The notes beneath the pieces are model-generated. The model was not told the DNA's origin, did not search any database, and worked only from the letters and a program-made list of their open reading frames with translations. The position numbers and the translations under genes were made by a program. DNA of 64,000 nucleotides. Origin: Siderastrea siderea (lineage: Eukaryota; Cnidaria; Anthozoa; Scleractinia; Rhizangiidae). Below, piece after piece: positions 41,261 through 52,292 of this stretch (position 1 is the first letter of the stretch; each line of letters starts with the position of its first letter). The stretch is from contig OZ034968.1 of NCBI GenBank assembly GCA_964030785.1, positions 31,829,186 to 31,893,185 of the forward strand, given 5' to 3'.

Positions 41261-42544
41261 ATGGCAACATCTCAGCTGTTACACCAAATTACTGGGGAAG
41301 ACAGCACACAAGACGTATTCTCCTACACACCGAACGGTAAAAATTCAATTGAAGACGCACCCTCTGACGTGGAGTCTGGACACATCTCATATCTGCAAAG
41401 TTACGAAAGCGAAATCAGTTGTTGCAACATTCTAGCTTCAGGAAAACTATTTAGGCTCATAACCAAAGCTACCGGGCTTTGGAACCCACGCCAAAAGCAC
41501 TATACTCTGCTTTGTGCCATTTTTGTCGTATTAAACATACTATCACTGCTGGCAGAGATTTTAATACCAAGTATTTGTGGTCCCTTTGTGGATCGTTGCG
41601 TGACACATTCAAAGCGCGTGACAAATCTGACTGAAAACGACAATCGGTCAGTGGAAATAATCGCAAGGATCTACGAAACAACATTAGCATTCGACGCTTG
41701 GAACGCCTTCTCTGACACAATGACTTACATTCTATTAATCTACACTTTATGGCGTGCACAAAAACATTTCCCCTTACTTTCTCTTTCATCTGTACATGGG
41801 AAGGTGACCTCTTATGAATGGCTGTTAATAAACATGATGCTAATTATTTGCTTACTTGCAATAGCTGTTGCAAGTGTGTTTCGAATATCGGTTGTTGAAT
41901 CTAGCAAAATGAAGTTTTATGGTACATTTGGGTTGGGTGTTTTAATTGTCTATTTGACAGCATTTACATGTTGCTGTGTGTTTGCCGTTTTGACATGCTC
42001 ATTAGGCAGATTAACTGACTTGTGTTTCCAGAAAATCTGTAACATAGGTGAAGGGAACCTGAATGATGTCACTGAAATACATCAGAAGCTGTGCAAACAA
42101 CTCTTTGCCACTTCTCAATCATTGAAACCATGGTTTCTTGTTCACTGGGTTTTGTTTGGTGTGAACTGTCTTGCAGTATTTGCATTTGACTCTATGTATT
42201 TTGGCTTATTGACTCGGCAGTTTAATGGTGCACCAACCGTTTTCATGGCCATTTCTTTTGTCCTGAACTTTGCCATCTTTCTTGTGCCATGCATTTATGC
42301 CTCAAGAGTAACGTGGAAATGTGAGGATATGCTGTCCAAAATAAACAACATGAGCTCAGGAGAATGGAACGAGGGACACCCTTTTCGTGAGCGTGTAAAC
42401 GTAAATGAATTTATTTTCTATGCTGAACGGAGCAAGTGTGGATTTAAGATTGGAAAGATGACTTTTGGATCAAGTGGTACCTGGATTTCAGCGTTTTTGG
42501 GCCTCCTTGGTCTAGGAGTAAAACTTATTGATTACATCAAATGA
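41261..42544 (+). CDS. Intronless seven-helix membrane protein, possible gustatory-receptor-like
   Basis: The 427-aa frame has a hydrophilic N-terminus of about 75 residues without a signal peptide. Hydrophobic segments follow near residues 86-112 (YTLLCAIFVVLNILSLLAEI), 146-165, 185-208, 222-245, 288-315 (PWFLVHWVLFGVNCLAVFAF), 325-348 and 403-425 (GTWISAFLGLLGLGVKLIDY). A long loop between helices 4 and 5 contains HQKLCKQLF. The layout, cytoplasmic N-terminus and last-helix motif recall gustatory-receptor-like (Grl) proteins of animals, but no diagnostic residue is certain. It lacks DRY and NPxxY, so it is not a class A GPCR. It is closely related to 48993-50345 (more than half of residues identical, over 80% in the C-terminal part by eye). 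Start chosen at the ATG after CCGCG. AATAAA at 43046. Confidence 0.85.
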   Translation: MATSQLLHQITGEDSTQDVFSYTPNGKNSIEDAPSDVESGHISYLQSYESEISCCNILASGKLFRLITKATGLWNPRQKHYTLLCAIFVVLNILSLLAEILIPSICGPFVDRCVTHSKRVTNLTENDNRSVEIIARIYETTLAFDAWNAFSDTMTYILLIYTLWRAQKHFPLLSLSSVHGKVTSYEWLLINMMLIICLLAIAVASVFRISVVESSKMKFYGTFGLGVLIVYLTAFTCCCVFAVLTCSLGRLTDLCFQKICNIGEGNLNDVTEIHQKLCKQLFATSQSLKPWFLVHWVLFGVNCLAVFAFDSMYFGLLTRQFNGAPTVFMAISFVLNFAIFLVPCIYASRVTWKCEDMLSKINNMSSGEWNEGHPFRERVNVNEFIFYAERSKCGFKIGKMTFGSSGTWISAFLGLLGLGVKLIDYIK

Positions 42545-44079
42545 CATTAAACCTTGAATCTATTCTGGAACATTACCAACATGAGCAGACACTGAGTCAT
42601 GAGTTCACAGCAGCAGTGAACACTAAATGTATGTTCTGTGAGGGAACACCGATTGCTGGTCCTACCCATGGACACTGCCTGGTTACGATGTTACTTTGAG
42701 GAAGAGGACACTTCGCTTAAAGGAACACTGAGTTGTTGTCATGACTACCGGCATCCCATTCGTAAGGAGATACTGAATTATGGTCCTGGACTCGACACAT
42801 ATCGTGAACTAAAATACATGCATGTAGCATGTAGTTACATCTCACATAAGGGGACTTTGAGTTGCTACCCTCAGGCAACCTCACATAAACACCATACCTC
42901 TGCATTTTTACCTTCCAGTTATAATTATGTTGACTTGGAGATAACCCTTACTCAGTTCTTAATTCATTTATAGCTATGAAAATAAGGACATGACCACCTC
43001 AGGAAAATTGTTCAAAAAACCCTTGGAAATCATTCTAATGAGAATATAATAAAATGCAAGAATTTACATGAAAGAGAGTTTTGATTACAGTGCTGGTCCC
43101 TGAGGGAGGTCCAGTATCCCACATAAAAGTGATAGTGTTGATCGTCTTTTAGGGGTTAACATGGCCTCCATCCCTGATGCCCAATTCTGTCGCACTAACT
43201 ACGGACCGTCAGTTTCAACTGACGGTCCGTACGTTTTGCATGGACAGACACACTTTCATACGGTCATTTAGGATAGAAGTCTGACAGTAAAAGTAACTAT
43301 TCTTTCCAAAATAGAGTTTGTCACTTTTTGGTGGTGCAATACAGTACTGGTTCCTTGTAACAGTTCCTCTTTGATGTGGTAAAAAAGGTCGTTATTGTTC
43401 ATCGTGGTAAATACAATAATAATAAAGTGTAAATCGTTTGTCTCACGGTGTGGTCACTTGATTATTAGTTCCTCTTCAAATTTTCAACTTGTTCACTATG
43501 CCTCCCAGAGTTTTTAGATTTGATTGGCTAGTCGAAATGAAAGCCATGAAAAAGATGTAAAAAAAGAAAAACTGATCTGATGTATTTTTTCGAAACGGTC
43601 AAAAAGAAACTCAGACTAGCTCCTAGGCTCCTCTTCATCCCCAGTAAGACGGCATCATTCACAGTAGACTGAAAGAAGGCGATGTAAACGAGGTTGCCAA
43701 AAGTGTTATAATTATCTATAAAAAAGAACGACTGTGAATTTCAAGGTTGAAAGAACGAAATATTTGCTATTTCAAATAACCCAGCTAAACGTTCAGGTTG
43801 TAACTTTGGAGTATTTTGTTGCCAATCGTTTTCTTTTCCAGGTCATCAACTATAGGTAACACTAGAATACGTGCACAAAAATTTCCCTCCAGTTGTGTAC
43901 CAGCAAAATAATTATAGATACGCCTGCCGCATTGATTGTGCATGTTTGTGACGTTTGCAATGCTGACTGTCGATCGGTCTGTTGAGAGCGGTGTTGAGCC
44001 GCGCTGATAACAGAGTTCACAGAATTATGAAGGTGAAGAAGGAGACAATTAGCTTTACGCAATTACGCTCACTTTTCAC
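42545..44079. other. 3' flank and intergenic sequence
   Basis: It contains the likely poly(A) signal near 43046, a 14-bp stem palindrome at 43201-43230, and a copy (about 43385-43450) of a GTTTATTGTTCATCGTGGT ... CGTTTGTCTCACGRTG phrase also found at 20730-20795. Near 42719 and 42848 two similar AAGGRRACTNTGAGTTG words occur. No gene was recognised. Confidence 0.5.
43201..43230. repeat. 30-bp palindrome with 14-bp stem
   Basis: ACGGACCGTCAGTT, two bases, then its exact reverse complement. Perfect short hairpin of unknown role. Confidence 0.85.
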
Positions 44080-44607
44080 CCACACAACTGCGCGCAGTCA
44101 AACACATTGTAAAGAACATTAAAATACTCAAAAATGACTACGAATCAGGTAGAATCCTCTTGCAGCCTCCACTGACTTCGTTCAAAGGCGTCAAAAACAT
44201 TGGTAACTTTCTAGCTAGAACTGTGGTAAATCTGACGATCCTTTCGTTCAACGCGGGCAAAATAACAGGACCCAAGCGATCTATTAAAATCACTGATCGC
44301 TCTGCGCGTACCTGTCCGCGAATGTTATCTGTTTCCAATCATGCACTAGTTGAGTAATTCATGCAAAAAGATCTGAAAGATATACAGTGGTGGGAGGAAA
44401 CAAGGTAGACTGTTCCAGGCGTTCAGATAGTGGAGCTGGCGAGCAAAAGAGCAGAAGAATCGTTCGCACTCCACTATCTGAACGCCTGGAACAACAAGGC
44501 GATCGCTTCCGCGAACATCAGCGAGACGTCGAAAGAAATGACCCTGAGACGCAACCAAACCAGTCGCTTGACACTTCAAACTCCATGACCGTTCTAGCCA
44601 ACACATG
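44080..44607 (+). pseudogene. Remnant of a second GIY-YIG retroelement
   Basis: The frame across 44090-44340 reads KHIVKNIKILKNDYESGRIL, LQPPLTSFKGVKNIGNFLAR and ITGPKRSIKITDRSA. After an interruption, 44496-44560 gives QGDRFREHQRDVERND. These are conserved phrases of coral Penelope-type polyproteins around the cysteine-rich linker and GIY-YIG domain (GDRFREHLRDVERND is familiar). The GIY-YIG core itself (KLYIGETGR) is missing, and a hairpin element sits in its place at 44411-44494. Family recognition rests on memory of these phrases. Confidence 0.6.
44411..44494. mobile_element. 84-bp hairpin in the retroelement remnant
   Basis: TGTTCCAGGCGTTCAGATAG begins a 25-bp arm mirrored exactly at 44470-44494 (CTCCACTATCTGAACGCCTG and so on), with a 34-bp loop. 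The GIY-YIG core of the host element is absent at this position. Confidence 0.75.
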
Positions 44608-44647
44608 ACGATTTGCGGCCTTCCCCTGCACCAGGGACCAAAGAAGG

Positions 44648-44735
44648 ACCTGGGAACGAGGCTGGCAGTGTTGCATGCGCAGGTCCGCGTTTCTTAGACC
44701 CGCGGTCGGCCCCAATCTCGTTCCCAGAGGCTGCA
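44648..44735. mobile_element. Short MITE with CTGGGAACGAG termini
   Basis: ACCTGGGAACGAGGCTGGCAG and, 60 bp later, its imperfect mirror CTCGTTCCCAGAGGCTGC enclose a GC-rich core with TTAGACCCGCGGTCGGCC. Similar CTCTGGGNACGAGA words appear at 31560, 47138, 48005 and 48110, so this is a family repeated in the window. Confidence 0.6.
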
Positions 44736-46830
44736 TTCGTTTTGGTCAGCACCAAGGACGCAAGACTTCTGGGATAATCAATGACAAAATGCTGACGAAT
44801 CGAAATCTGATTGGCTGCTATATTTTACCGGAAGTCTACGAGAAAGAAGTCTCAAAACAGGAAATGAAAATGCTTAGGATGCTTTTGCTGGACGTTTTCG
44901 ATCACGTCAAAGACGGACAATGGGAAAGAAATCTGAAAATGGGCGATGCAAACTAACAAAGAATCGAAATACAGTCAAATTTCAATTCATGTTAGAGAAG
45001 ACGCAAAAAGCTAACTGGTGTCGATCACATGATTAAAACGAAAAAGGCGCCAAAACCTTGTGATATGCTGCAGCGGTTCTTGAGAAAGCTGAATGAATAC
45101 CTGCTGCAAGATAAACGACGCGACGGTCGAAGGAGCACAATTTTTGGATTAATTCCTCTAATTTCCAGCTCTAAAGTATGGTTCATGGACAATGATGGCT
45201 TGAAAATTGTTCTCAACATTGTCTAAAGCGGATGGAAGCTGGCAGTCTTTCCAGTGCAGCTATAGTAGTTAAGATAAGCGGCTTTATAATAAAAATTTGT
45301 TCACTCCGCGGAGTCAGGTGCGAGTTTGATGGAACAGAAGACAGAATTTAAGCTTATTTTGTTGAACTGGAGCAGATAATCTCACTGTAGCTGAAAAGTG
45401 AATGGTAGATTGGATTCTTGAATTAAGTGGTGCAAAAACTGGTGCAGCGGCCGAACAAAACGTGTGGTCAGAGAGTTTCACCCTAAAGCGGAAAATGAGA
45501 ATTTATCCCTGTTGTTTACGTTAATTTTCCTTCCGCGCGTTTCACTGTTTTGCGTTTCTTGAACTCTCTACCAGGTCTGTTCACTGTGCCCCTGACGAGA
45601 ATGACAGACCTTCTGAGCAGACCAAACGACTTTCTCATTATCGTTCTATGCTGTATCAAATTTTAACTTTTGGTGAGCTCACTAAATAGGTGTAAAAAGG
45701 TTAATACATAATTAATCTACGAATTTTATTTCAAGCCGCTCAGAAATACTTTTCTTTGTTCTAAACCAAACTGGCCCAGTATTGTTTCCTTCGTTTTGAA
45801 AAGAAATAGGTGTATTTCAGCCATTTGTTGGGTCGCCGGGTTTGCGGGCTCTTGTTCGTGCCATTGGTCCATTCTCCGTTTGTCATTTCGCTCGTTCGAT
45901 TGTTGGGTTTGTTCGTTCGTTCATACATAGTATTATCCGTTCGTTCATTCACTGCTTTCGTTCGTTCGTTTTGTGGCCATTCATTTGGTCGCTTGGCTTG
46001 TGCGTTCATCCATTGCCTTCAGCCTTAATCTTAGGCTTCCCTTCATGTGGTTGTTAACTAGTTAACTCATCAATTATAAATCCGATCATAAAGTCCGAAA
46101 TATATTAAAACCCAGAAGAGATAAGCATCTCTTGGGTTTTAATATTAGAAATAGCATACCACAGTGAAGGACCAGTGTCCTTTACAAATAATTTCAATTA
46201 TTATTCAACAAATTATCACTATGCCCATATATGGTAAGGAAGCCCTCAATATCTGTCATCCGTACATGACAGATATCCTGCGATATACGTAAATGACCAT
46301 ATTTGGAAGTGCACTGCAGATTTTCTTTCATTGCTTGTTTGGCGGCCATTTTGAAAAGCGAAGCAGTTTCAGCAGTGTTCTCTGGAAATTTTAACTCCCT
46401 GGAAAAAACTTTCCACGACTAAATACTCTCAAAAAGTCAACAAGTATTTGCTTCAGCTCACAAAGGCATCCAGAGGTTGCCTTAGAATTTTCATAGTGAG
46501 AACTCAACCAAGAAAATGCTATTGCGAACGAAGCAGCACACTCGCTCACGGAAAGTTGTAAAGACTAAAGTTGAAAAGATTTTAATTCACAGGAAGAGGA
46601 CTTATTCTCGGTAAGGTAGCAATATTTTTTTTTTACTTTGGCTTGTCATTTCCAAACATGAGTTTGTAAATAAGTCTTTTTAAGTGAACGGTAGTAAACT
46701 TCGATTTCTTGAAGTTCTGTTTTGATTTTTATTAAGCTTATGTGTTGCTAGCTTTTAGCGTTTTCATCATAGAGCCGTAGTTCTTCTAGTTCTGAAAATG
46801 GTAGTCGATGGGAATTTGTTGAATAATAAA
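44736..46830. other. Intergenic with repeats, no gene recognised
   Basis: Two neighbouring open stretches (about 44790-44956 and 45029-45226) read GCYILPEVYEKEVSKQEMKM and LRKLNEYLLQDKRRDGRRST. They look protein-like but match nothing that I know, so they may be exons of an unknown gene or retroelement debris. A (GTTC)n-rich tract lies at 45836-46010, and a hairpin with ATATTAAAACCC arms at 46103-46144. Confidence 0.4.
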
Positions 46831-46941
46831 ACAATTATCCTGCTCAATCTTGCGGTATATCCCCTGATTTAGCCAACTCGGCCTACGGCCTCGTCGGCTA
46901 AGTATAAGGTGATATTCCGCGCGATTTCGCAGGATAATTGT
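46831..46941. mobile_element. 111-bp MITE
   Basis: ACAATTATCCTGC at 46831-46843 returns as GCAGGATAATTGT at 46929-46941. The centre has the palindrome GCCTACGGCC within GCCAACTCGG...GTCGGCTAAG. No coding capacity. Confidence 0.7.
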
Positions 46942-47135
46942 TAAATATCAAAAAAGTCTCGCCGTGAATGTCAAGGGCACCAAAAACTAGTAATATTTCG
47001 CGCCTATAACGCATGCTCAGTTCGTAAACTGTCGAGCATGCGCTTTAAAAAACGGAAGCCGCAAAAGTGGCATCCGGTTTTTGATTATCCCAGAGTCCGT
47101 GGCATTTCGATCCCGCTGACCGTAAATGCGCGCGG

Positions 47136-47196
47136 GCTCTGGGGACGAGATTGCGGTCGGCCCGTGCAACGCGGTGGTCATTCTCGTCCCCAGAGC
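47136..47196. mobile_element. 61-bp fold-back with GCTCTGGGGACGAGA arms
   Basis: GCTCTGGGGACGAGATTG is mirrored at 47179-47196 as CATTCTCGTCCCCAGAGC, with one mismatch. It belongs with the CTGGGNACGAG family noted at 44648. Confidence 0.65.
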
Positions 47197-48992
47197 TTTT
47201 TTAAATTCCGTCTCTTGTAGCTCTGGTAACGGCCAAAAATTTATTTTTTTTGATTGGCCCATTCAAACTGTATGCGTAATAACGTTAAAATTTTTCGGCT
47301 TCTACGCATAACGTTTTATTTCTGGTTGAATTAATCAGGGCATTAATTCTAAAATGTATTGACTTGATCAGTTTCCACGCAAAGAATGTGGCTTAGGGCA
47401 GATTGAGCGACCAAATTTTGCTGTTTGGTTAAGCACGTAAGAATTCAAAGTGTTAGAGATTGTCGCTAAATGCCAGCGATTCTTTTCTCGCTACAGCATT
47501 TTCTACAAAACTACAGCTTGTCCATAAATAAACTTACATGTAACTGTCTCATCAACTTTTGTAATGACCTCTTGACGTCGATGTTTAAAAACTTGGGCTC
47601 CAAATGCTTCTGGAAATTTTCGATGGGGTGAAAGGTAATACAATGTAGCATTTAGTGGCGAAACGATACTGAGTACACAGTTGACATTCTCACACATCAG
47701 AAACCAGACGAATGTGATAAAATAACTGTACAGTTCAGTATAACGCAATTCAATACCTTTATTCAGGCAAGATACAAATCCAAAACCCGTGAGCAAAATG
47801 CAGGGACAATCGTTCTTCTGAACAACTACGGCACGAAAGGCAGCTTCTTAAGTTTGTTCCTTTTAAAGCTCCAGGTTTTCCGCTAATTGCAGGAGATTTA
47901 GAGGGTCCCCAACAGCTTTTAGTCGATCTGACACCGCCATGACTCGATCGATCGGAATTCAAATTTCTCGGCTGTCAGAATTATCATGCCCAGAGCTCCA
48001 CAGACGAGAATAGAGCAGGTGGGCACCTTAACTAATTAGACATGCGCTACCGGATGTCGTGAATTTCACGACATCCGGTAATGGCTGATACCAGAGCCCT
48101 ACGATCCCACCGCTGACAGAACAGATCGTAGGCTCTGGGAACGAGAATGCGCGGTGGTGGGAAAGTGGGAGGAAACGTTACACGACATTTGATAGTTCGT
48201 AAACCTAATTAGCATCATTTCAGCGACCAGCTTATCTTGCATGACTTATTTTGTTAACTAAACCATGCGTACTCTTCAAAAAAAAAAATATTAAGGCCAA
48301 CTGAACTATTCGTTTTACTTTTCTCTACCTTCGCAAACTATTTTTTGTTAGGCCAAGATCGATTTACGACCAGTTGTTACCAAAACAATCGAAAACTAAC
48401 GTCGCATCCGGGATTTTGTGTGGCAACGTTTTTGCCACGGCTTTTTTGTACGGCTTTTTCCCAGGCCTTCACGGTCAATCCATTTCGGTGACGTATCCGA
48501 GACGAACGGCCTTTTTCGCTCGGACCACGTGACCCGAAACGGTTCGGCCGCGACGAAACACAGAGGCCTAGGAACTAGGCAAGTAATGTCGTGCAACTTG
48601 TCTCGCAACAAGAACTCGTTCATTGCACTTCGCACAACCTGTTGTGCCAACGAAAGAGCGAATACATAGCACTGCACTACACAATTAACTGGCAACATGC
48701 GGTCCTGTGACTTATTTTTCGTGTGATGCAAAAGTTGCACGAAGCGTTGCTCATAGTGCACGTAATCCCGTCACACTGCCTTTTATGTCACTGAGCTGGC
48801 AAATCCTATATAATTCTGGCTCTTCTTCGATCGTGCTCTTCCGCATACAAACCCATTAATTAATTAATACGCTAGGATTTCAAACAATAACCCTGACGTC
48901 TTACAAGCAGCGTCACTCATCGATCGAGGTGCATTCAGAAAGAAAACTGCAACAACACGAAACCTGAGCCAAAGTGAAGACCGGAAGTTGTC
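47197..48992. other. Intergenic and promoter region of the next gene
   Basis: It contains a 16-bp-stem palindrome at 48048-48080 (TACCGGATGTCGTGAA and mirror), CTGGGNACGAGAATG words near 48005 and 48110, and a GC-richer stretch at 48390-48560 that may be part of the upstream regulatory region. A TTAATTAATTAAT run lies at 48856. No gene was recognised. Confidence 0.45.
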
Positions 48993-50345
48993 ATGGACAA
49001 CGGCTTTCATTTCAATCCGAGCAACTCGGGAACACATAAGGCAACATCTCGTCCGTTATTCTCGATCATCGGCGATGAAACCACGCAAAGCGAGCTCTTC
49101 TACCAACAGGGTGACACAAACTCAGCAGAAAACGTGACTTCCGACGGCGAATCTGGTCTCTTTTCAGATCCTCGAAGCAAAGAAACAAAGCTTTGTTGTC
49201 AAAACGGAAGTTGCTGCTGTCGTTTCCTGACCTCGGGAAAACTATTTCGGCTTTTAACCAAAACTACAGGTCTATGGAACCCGCGCAAAAAACATTATGC
49301 TCTGCTTTGTATTATTTTTGTAATTTTAAACATCGTATCGCTGCTGGCGGAAATTTTGATACCAAGAATATATGGTCCGTTTGTGGATCGTTTTTGGACA
49401 GCTAAGCTCGTGACAAATGCCACAAATGGTACAGGCAGTGGTACCCAATCACAGGCGATCTTTGCCAAGATCTACGAGGCAACTTTGTCCTTCGATGCGT
49501 GGAACGCTTTCTCTGATATAATGACTTACATTCTTTTAATCTATACTTTGTTTCGCGCTGAAAAACAATTGCCTTCGCTCTCCCTCGCATCTGCGCAAGC
49601 AAAGGTAACCTCTTGTGAGTGGCTATTGATGAATGTGATGTTCATTATTTTCTCGCTTGCCATAACTTTTGCAAGCGCATTTCCACTGACGGTCGTTATA
49701 CACAACAAAGTGAAATTTTACGTTACGTTCGCGTTAGGCGTTTTAATCGTCTATTTGACGGCCTTTGCTTGCTGTTGCGTGTTTGTGGTGTTGACATGCG
49801 CATTAGGCCGTTTACCTGACATGTGCTTCCAGGACATTTGCAGCATGGGTGAAGGCAACCTTAATGACGTCACCGCTATGCATCAAAGGTTGTGCAAACA
49901 ACTTTCGAGTGCTTGCCAGATTTTAAGACCTTGGTTTCTCGTTCACTGGTTTATGTTCGGGATGTACTGTCTAGCAGTATTTGCCTTCGATTCCATGTAT
50001 TTTGGGTTATTGACTCGACAGTTTAGCGGTGCACCTACCGTTTTTCTGGCCATTGTTTTTGCCTCTAACTTTGCAATCTTTCTTGTGCCGTGTGTTTATG
50101 CCTCAAGAGTAACATGGAAATGCGAGGATTTGCTGTATAAAATAAACAACATGAGCTCAGGAGACTGGAACGAGGGACACCCCTTTCGTGAACGCGCCGA
50201 AGTAAACGCATTCATTTTCTACGCTGAGCGAAGTAAGTGTGGATTTAGGATCGGAAAGATGACTTTTGGATCGAGCGGTACTTGGATTTCAGTTTTTCTA
50301 GGACTTTTTGGTTTTGGAATAAGAGTTTTTGACTACATCAAATAA
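48993..50345 (+). CDS. Intronless seven-helix membrane protein, paralog of 41261-42544
   Basis: The 450-aa frame aligns end to end with the 427-aa paralog; the main difference is a longer, more divergent N-terminus with a cysteine cluster (KLCCQNGSCCCRF near residue 70). Hydrophobic segments occur at about residues 103-130, 168-188, 206-230, 242-268, 310-337, 347-370 and 427-448. The most conserved parts are GKLFRLLTKTTGLWNPRKKH before helix 1, FDAWNAFSDIMTYILLIYTL, PWFLVHW, the FGLLTRQF loop, and SKCGFRIGKMTFGSSGTWIS before the last helix. It is probably a plasma-membrane receptor or ligand-gated channel if the gustatory-receptor-like relation holds; this is a hypothesis. The start ATG follows GTTGTC and is the first in frame. 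Confidence 0.85.
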   Translation: MDNGFHFNPSNSGTHKATSRPLFSIIGDETTQSELFYQQGDTNSAENVTSDGESGLFSDPRSKETKLCCQNGSCCCRFLTSGKLFRLLTKTTGLWNPRKKHYALLCIIFVILNIVSLLAEILIPRIYGPFVDRFWTAKLVTNATNGTGSGTQSQAIFAKIYEATLSFDAWNAFSDIMTYILLIYTLFRAEKQLPSLSLASAQAKVTSCEWLLMNVMFIIFSLAITFASAFPLTVVIHNKVKFYVTFALGVLIVYLTAFACCCVFVVLTCALGRLPDMCFQDICSMGEGNLNDVTAMHQRLCKQLSSACQILRPWFLVHWFMFGMYCLAVFAFDSMYFGLLTRQFSGAPTVFLAIVFASNFAIFLVPCVYASRVTWKCEDLLYKINNMSSGDWNEGHPFRERAEVNAFIFYAERSKCGFRIGKMTFGSSGTWISVFLGLFGFGIRVFDYIK

Positions 50346-52292
50346 CACTGAATCTTCTTTGGACACTTTGTGCAAGGGGGACTTTTTCCGAGGGACCCGG
50401 CTGGTAGTTGCCATGCCCTTCTTTAAAACACTCGAGCATGTTCCCTGGAAATTTGGACACATTGAATGCGGGGATACGTTACACTACCCGAAACCTATCT
50501 CTAATATCTAAAAGTCAGACTCAAACGTTTAACTTAAACTGAAAAAAAAACTTTTATTCAGCAAATGAGAAGTGAGAAACTGACATTAGCTACGCTATCT
50601 TGCTTCAGTGCGATTAAATAATATGTAGGGGTGCCGTCGGGTAGGTACTCAATAAAATTTTGTACGGAGAGGCTTCGCCCGAGGTACAAACTACCTTTTG
50701 CATACTGGCTTTTTTCGTGCTCTGCGACAAATGCAGACTTGCAGACTTGCAGAATTGTAGACTTATAGGGCCTGCAGACTTTGTGACGTTTAGTTAAATT
50801 ATGTGAAGTCTGCAGTCTGCATTTGCCGCACACCGCTTTTATCGAAATAGTTTCCCTTCCATAAACCTATGACTAAAATTGCACCTTTTAATTTAAACCT
50901 CAAAGATTAGCCAAAACTAATGTAGCCCACCGCGGGCTTTTTAGTCTTTTGAAGGCTGCCATCTCTTTGCATTGTAACTTCTACCCAAAATTTTGCAACC
51001 CTTATTTCGAATTAATCACTAGTTTCCATTTTAACGTGTTTTCTGGCGAACGCGGCTTGGGATAAGCGTAAACTTTTGTGGCTTTTAATAAGTTCTGGCA
51101 ATATTTAAGATACAAAATATTTTGATTGCTATTTTAAAAAGTCGGAAACTACAGGTTTTCACTGTTCATGAAGGACAAAACATTACGATAAGTTACGAGC
51201 GTGACGGGATGTGTTGGTTGACATGGGGTCATGCTTACTTGAAATCGCAACAACTCGAACCCTTGCATCTCGAAATTCTCGCTGAATCAATCAAAAGCAT
51301 TTGACTATATTTTTACCTTCATTTCTACTTCCGATAACTCGATATCTCTAAAAGTTTTACATGCGTTTTACCTAACGGTTCGAGTTATCAGGATTATACT
51401 ATAGACTACTGTAATACATAAAAAAAGCTTCAAAGGCTTGACAAATCACGTTCTGTTTTTTCTTGCGTGACTGGTTCGTCATGCATGTCAAATGTGCATT
51501 TTGACCACGCTTTTCTAGAAAATGTCATTGCTTCTGCATTACACCATGGAACAAAGCGGTCAAAAAGAAAAAAAAATTCCAGAATCACCGCGCGTGATGA
51601 CATAGGGTGAGCCATTCTACGAACACTCATCCAAAAAATACTAAAATTACCATATTTCCCACCCTGACCCTTCCGTACATTGCAAGACCAAAAAAGGCAG
51701 CCCAACTACAGGGACTACCAGGAGCCCATTGGGTAGGTGTAACAACTGACTACTGTAATTACGTGTATACTTCAGTGTTATTTAGCTTTCTGTTTTTTTT
51801 TTCATCCTCCAAAAATGTAGTGAAGCACAGGCTTTATTTCGAATGTTTTGTATACAGTCGAGCTAATGAGCTGATTGTCATTGTAGTAGCAGTACCAAAA
51901 GCTATTGCGGGGGAAAAAAATGTTGAAGCGATCTTCTAACCAAGAAGAATAACGTGAAATTAACTAAATAAATAAGAAAAAAAAGACGAAGAGAGCTACG
52001 CTTTTTTCCGTGTGAAAGATAAATATTGTTTATTTGTCATTTATTTTAATTTCAGATTGAAAAAGATATCTGATCTCATCGCCCAGGAGTACAAATACCG
52101 TAACTTATTCGAGAAAACTTCGGGGACTTACGGGTTATCCCGCGATGCCAATATATGCTAATTATTCGAGGAAACGTATGACGTCACTGGGAATGATCCG
52201 AAGCCTTGTTCGAGGGTCTAAATTGGTGGCCATGTTGTACGCCATTTTTGTGGAGTGTTATTTCAGGAAGAGAGTGTCATGATTCGCCCAAA
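50346..52292. other. Intergenic and 5' region of the CNOT6-like gene
   Basis: It contains repeated GCAGACTTGCAGA/GTCTGCAGTC words at 50728-50822, short open frames without motifs, and an A-rich run at 51962-51990. A TTATTTCAG acceptor-like site at 52258-52266 suggests a noncoding first exon further upstream. An upstream ATG at 52279 opens a 21-codon frame that overlaps the main start. Confidence 0.45.

Noticed and set aside
44796..45226. Two neighbouring open frames that look protein-like
   Set aside because: No family recognised and no start or splice sites could be fixed; mentioned only within the intergenic entry.
48565..48780. Possible relative of the MITE found in the GPCR pseudogenes
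   Set aside because: Shares only CAAGTAAT and GCAACTTGTC words; the right end does not mirror the left and no target duplication is seen.
51607..51939. Open frame of 110 codons upstream of the CNOT6-like gene
   Set aside because: Low-complexity with poly-phenylalanine and no known motif; not supported as a gene.
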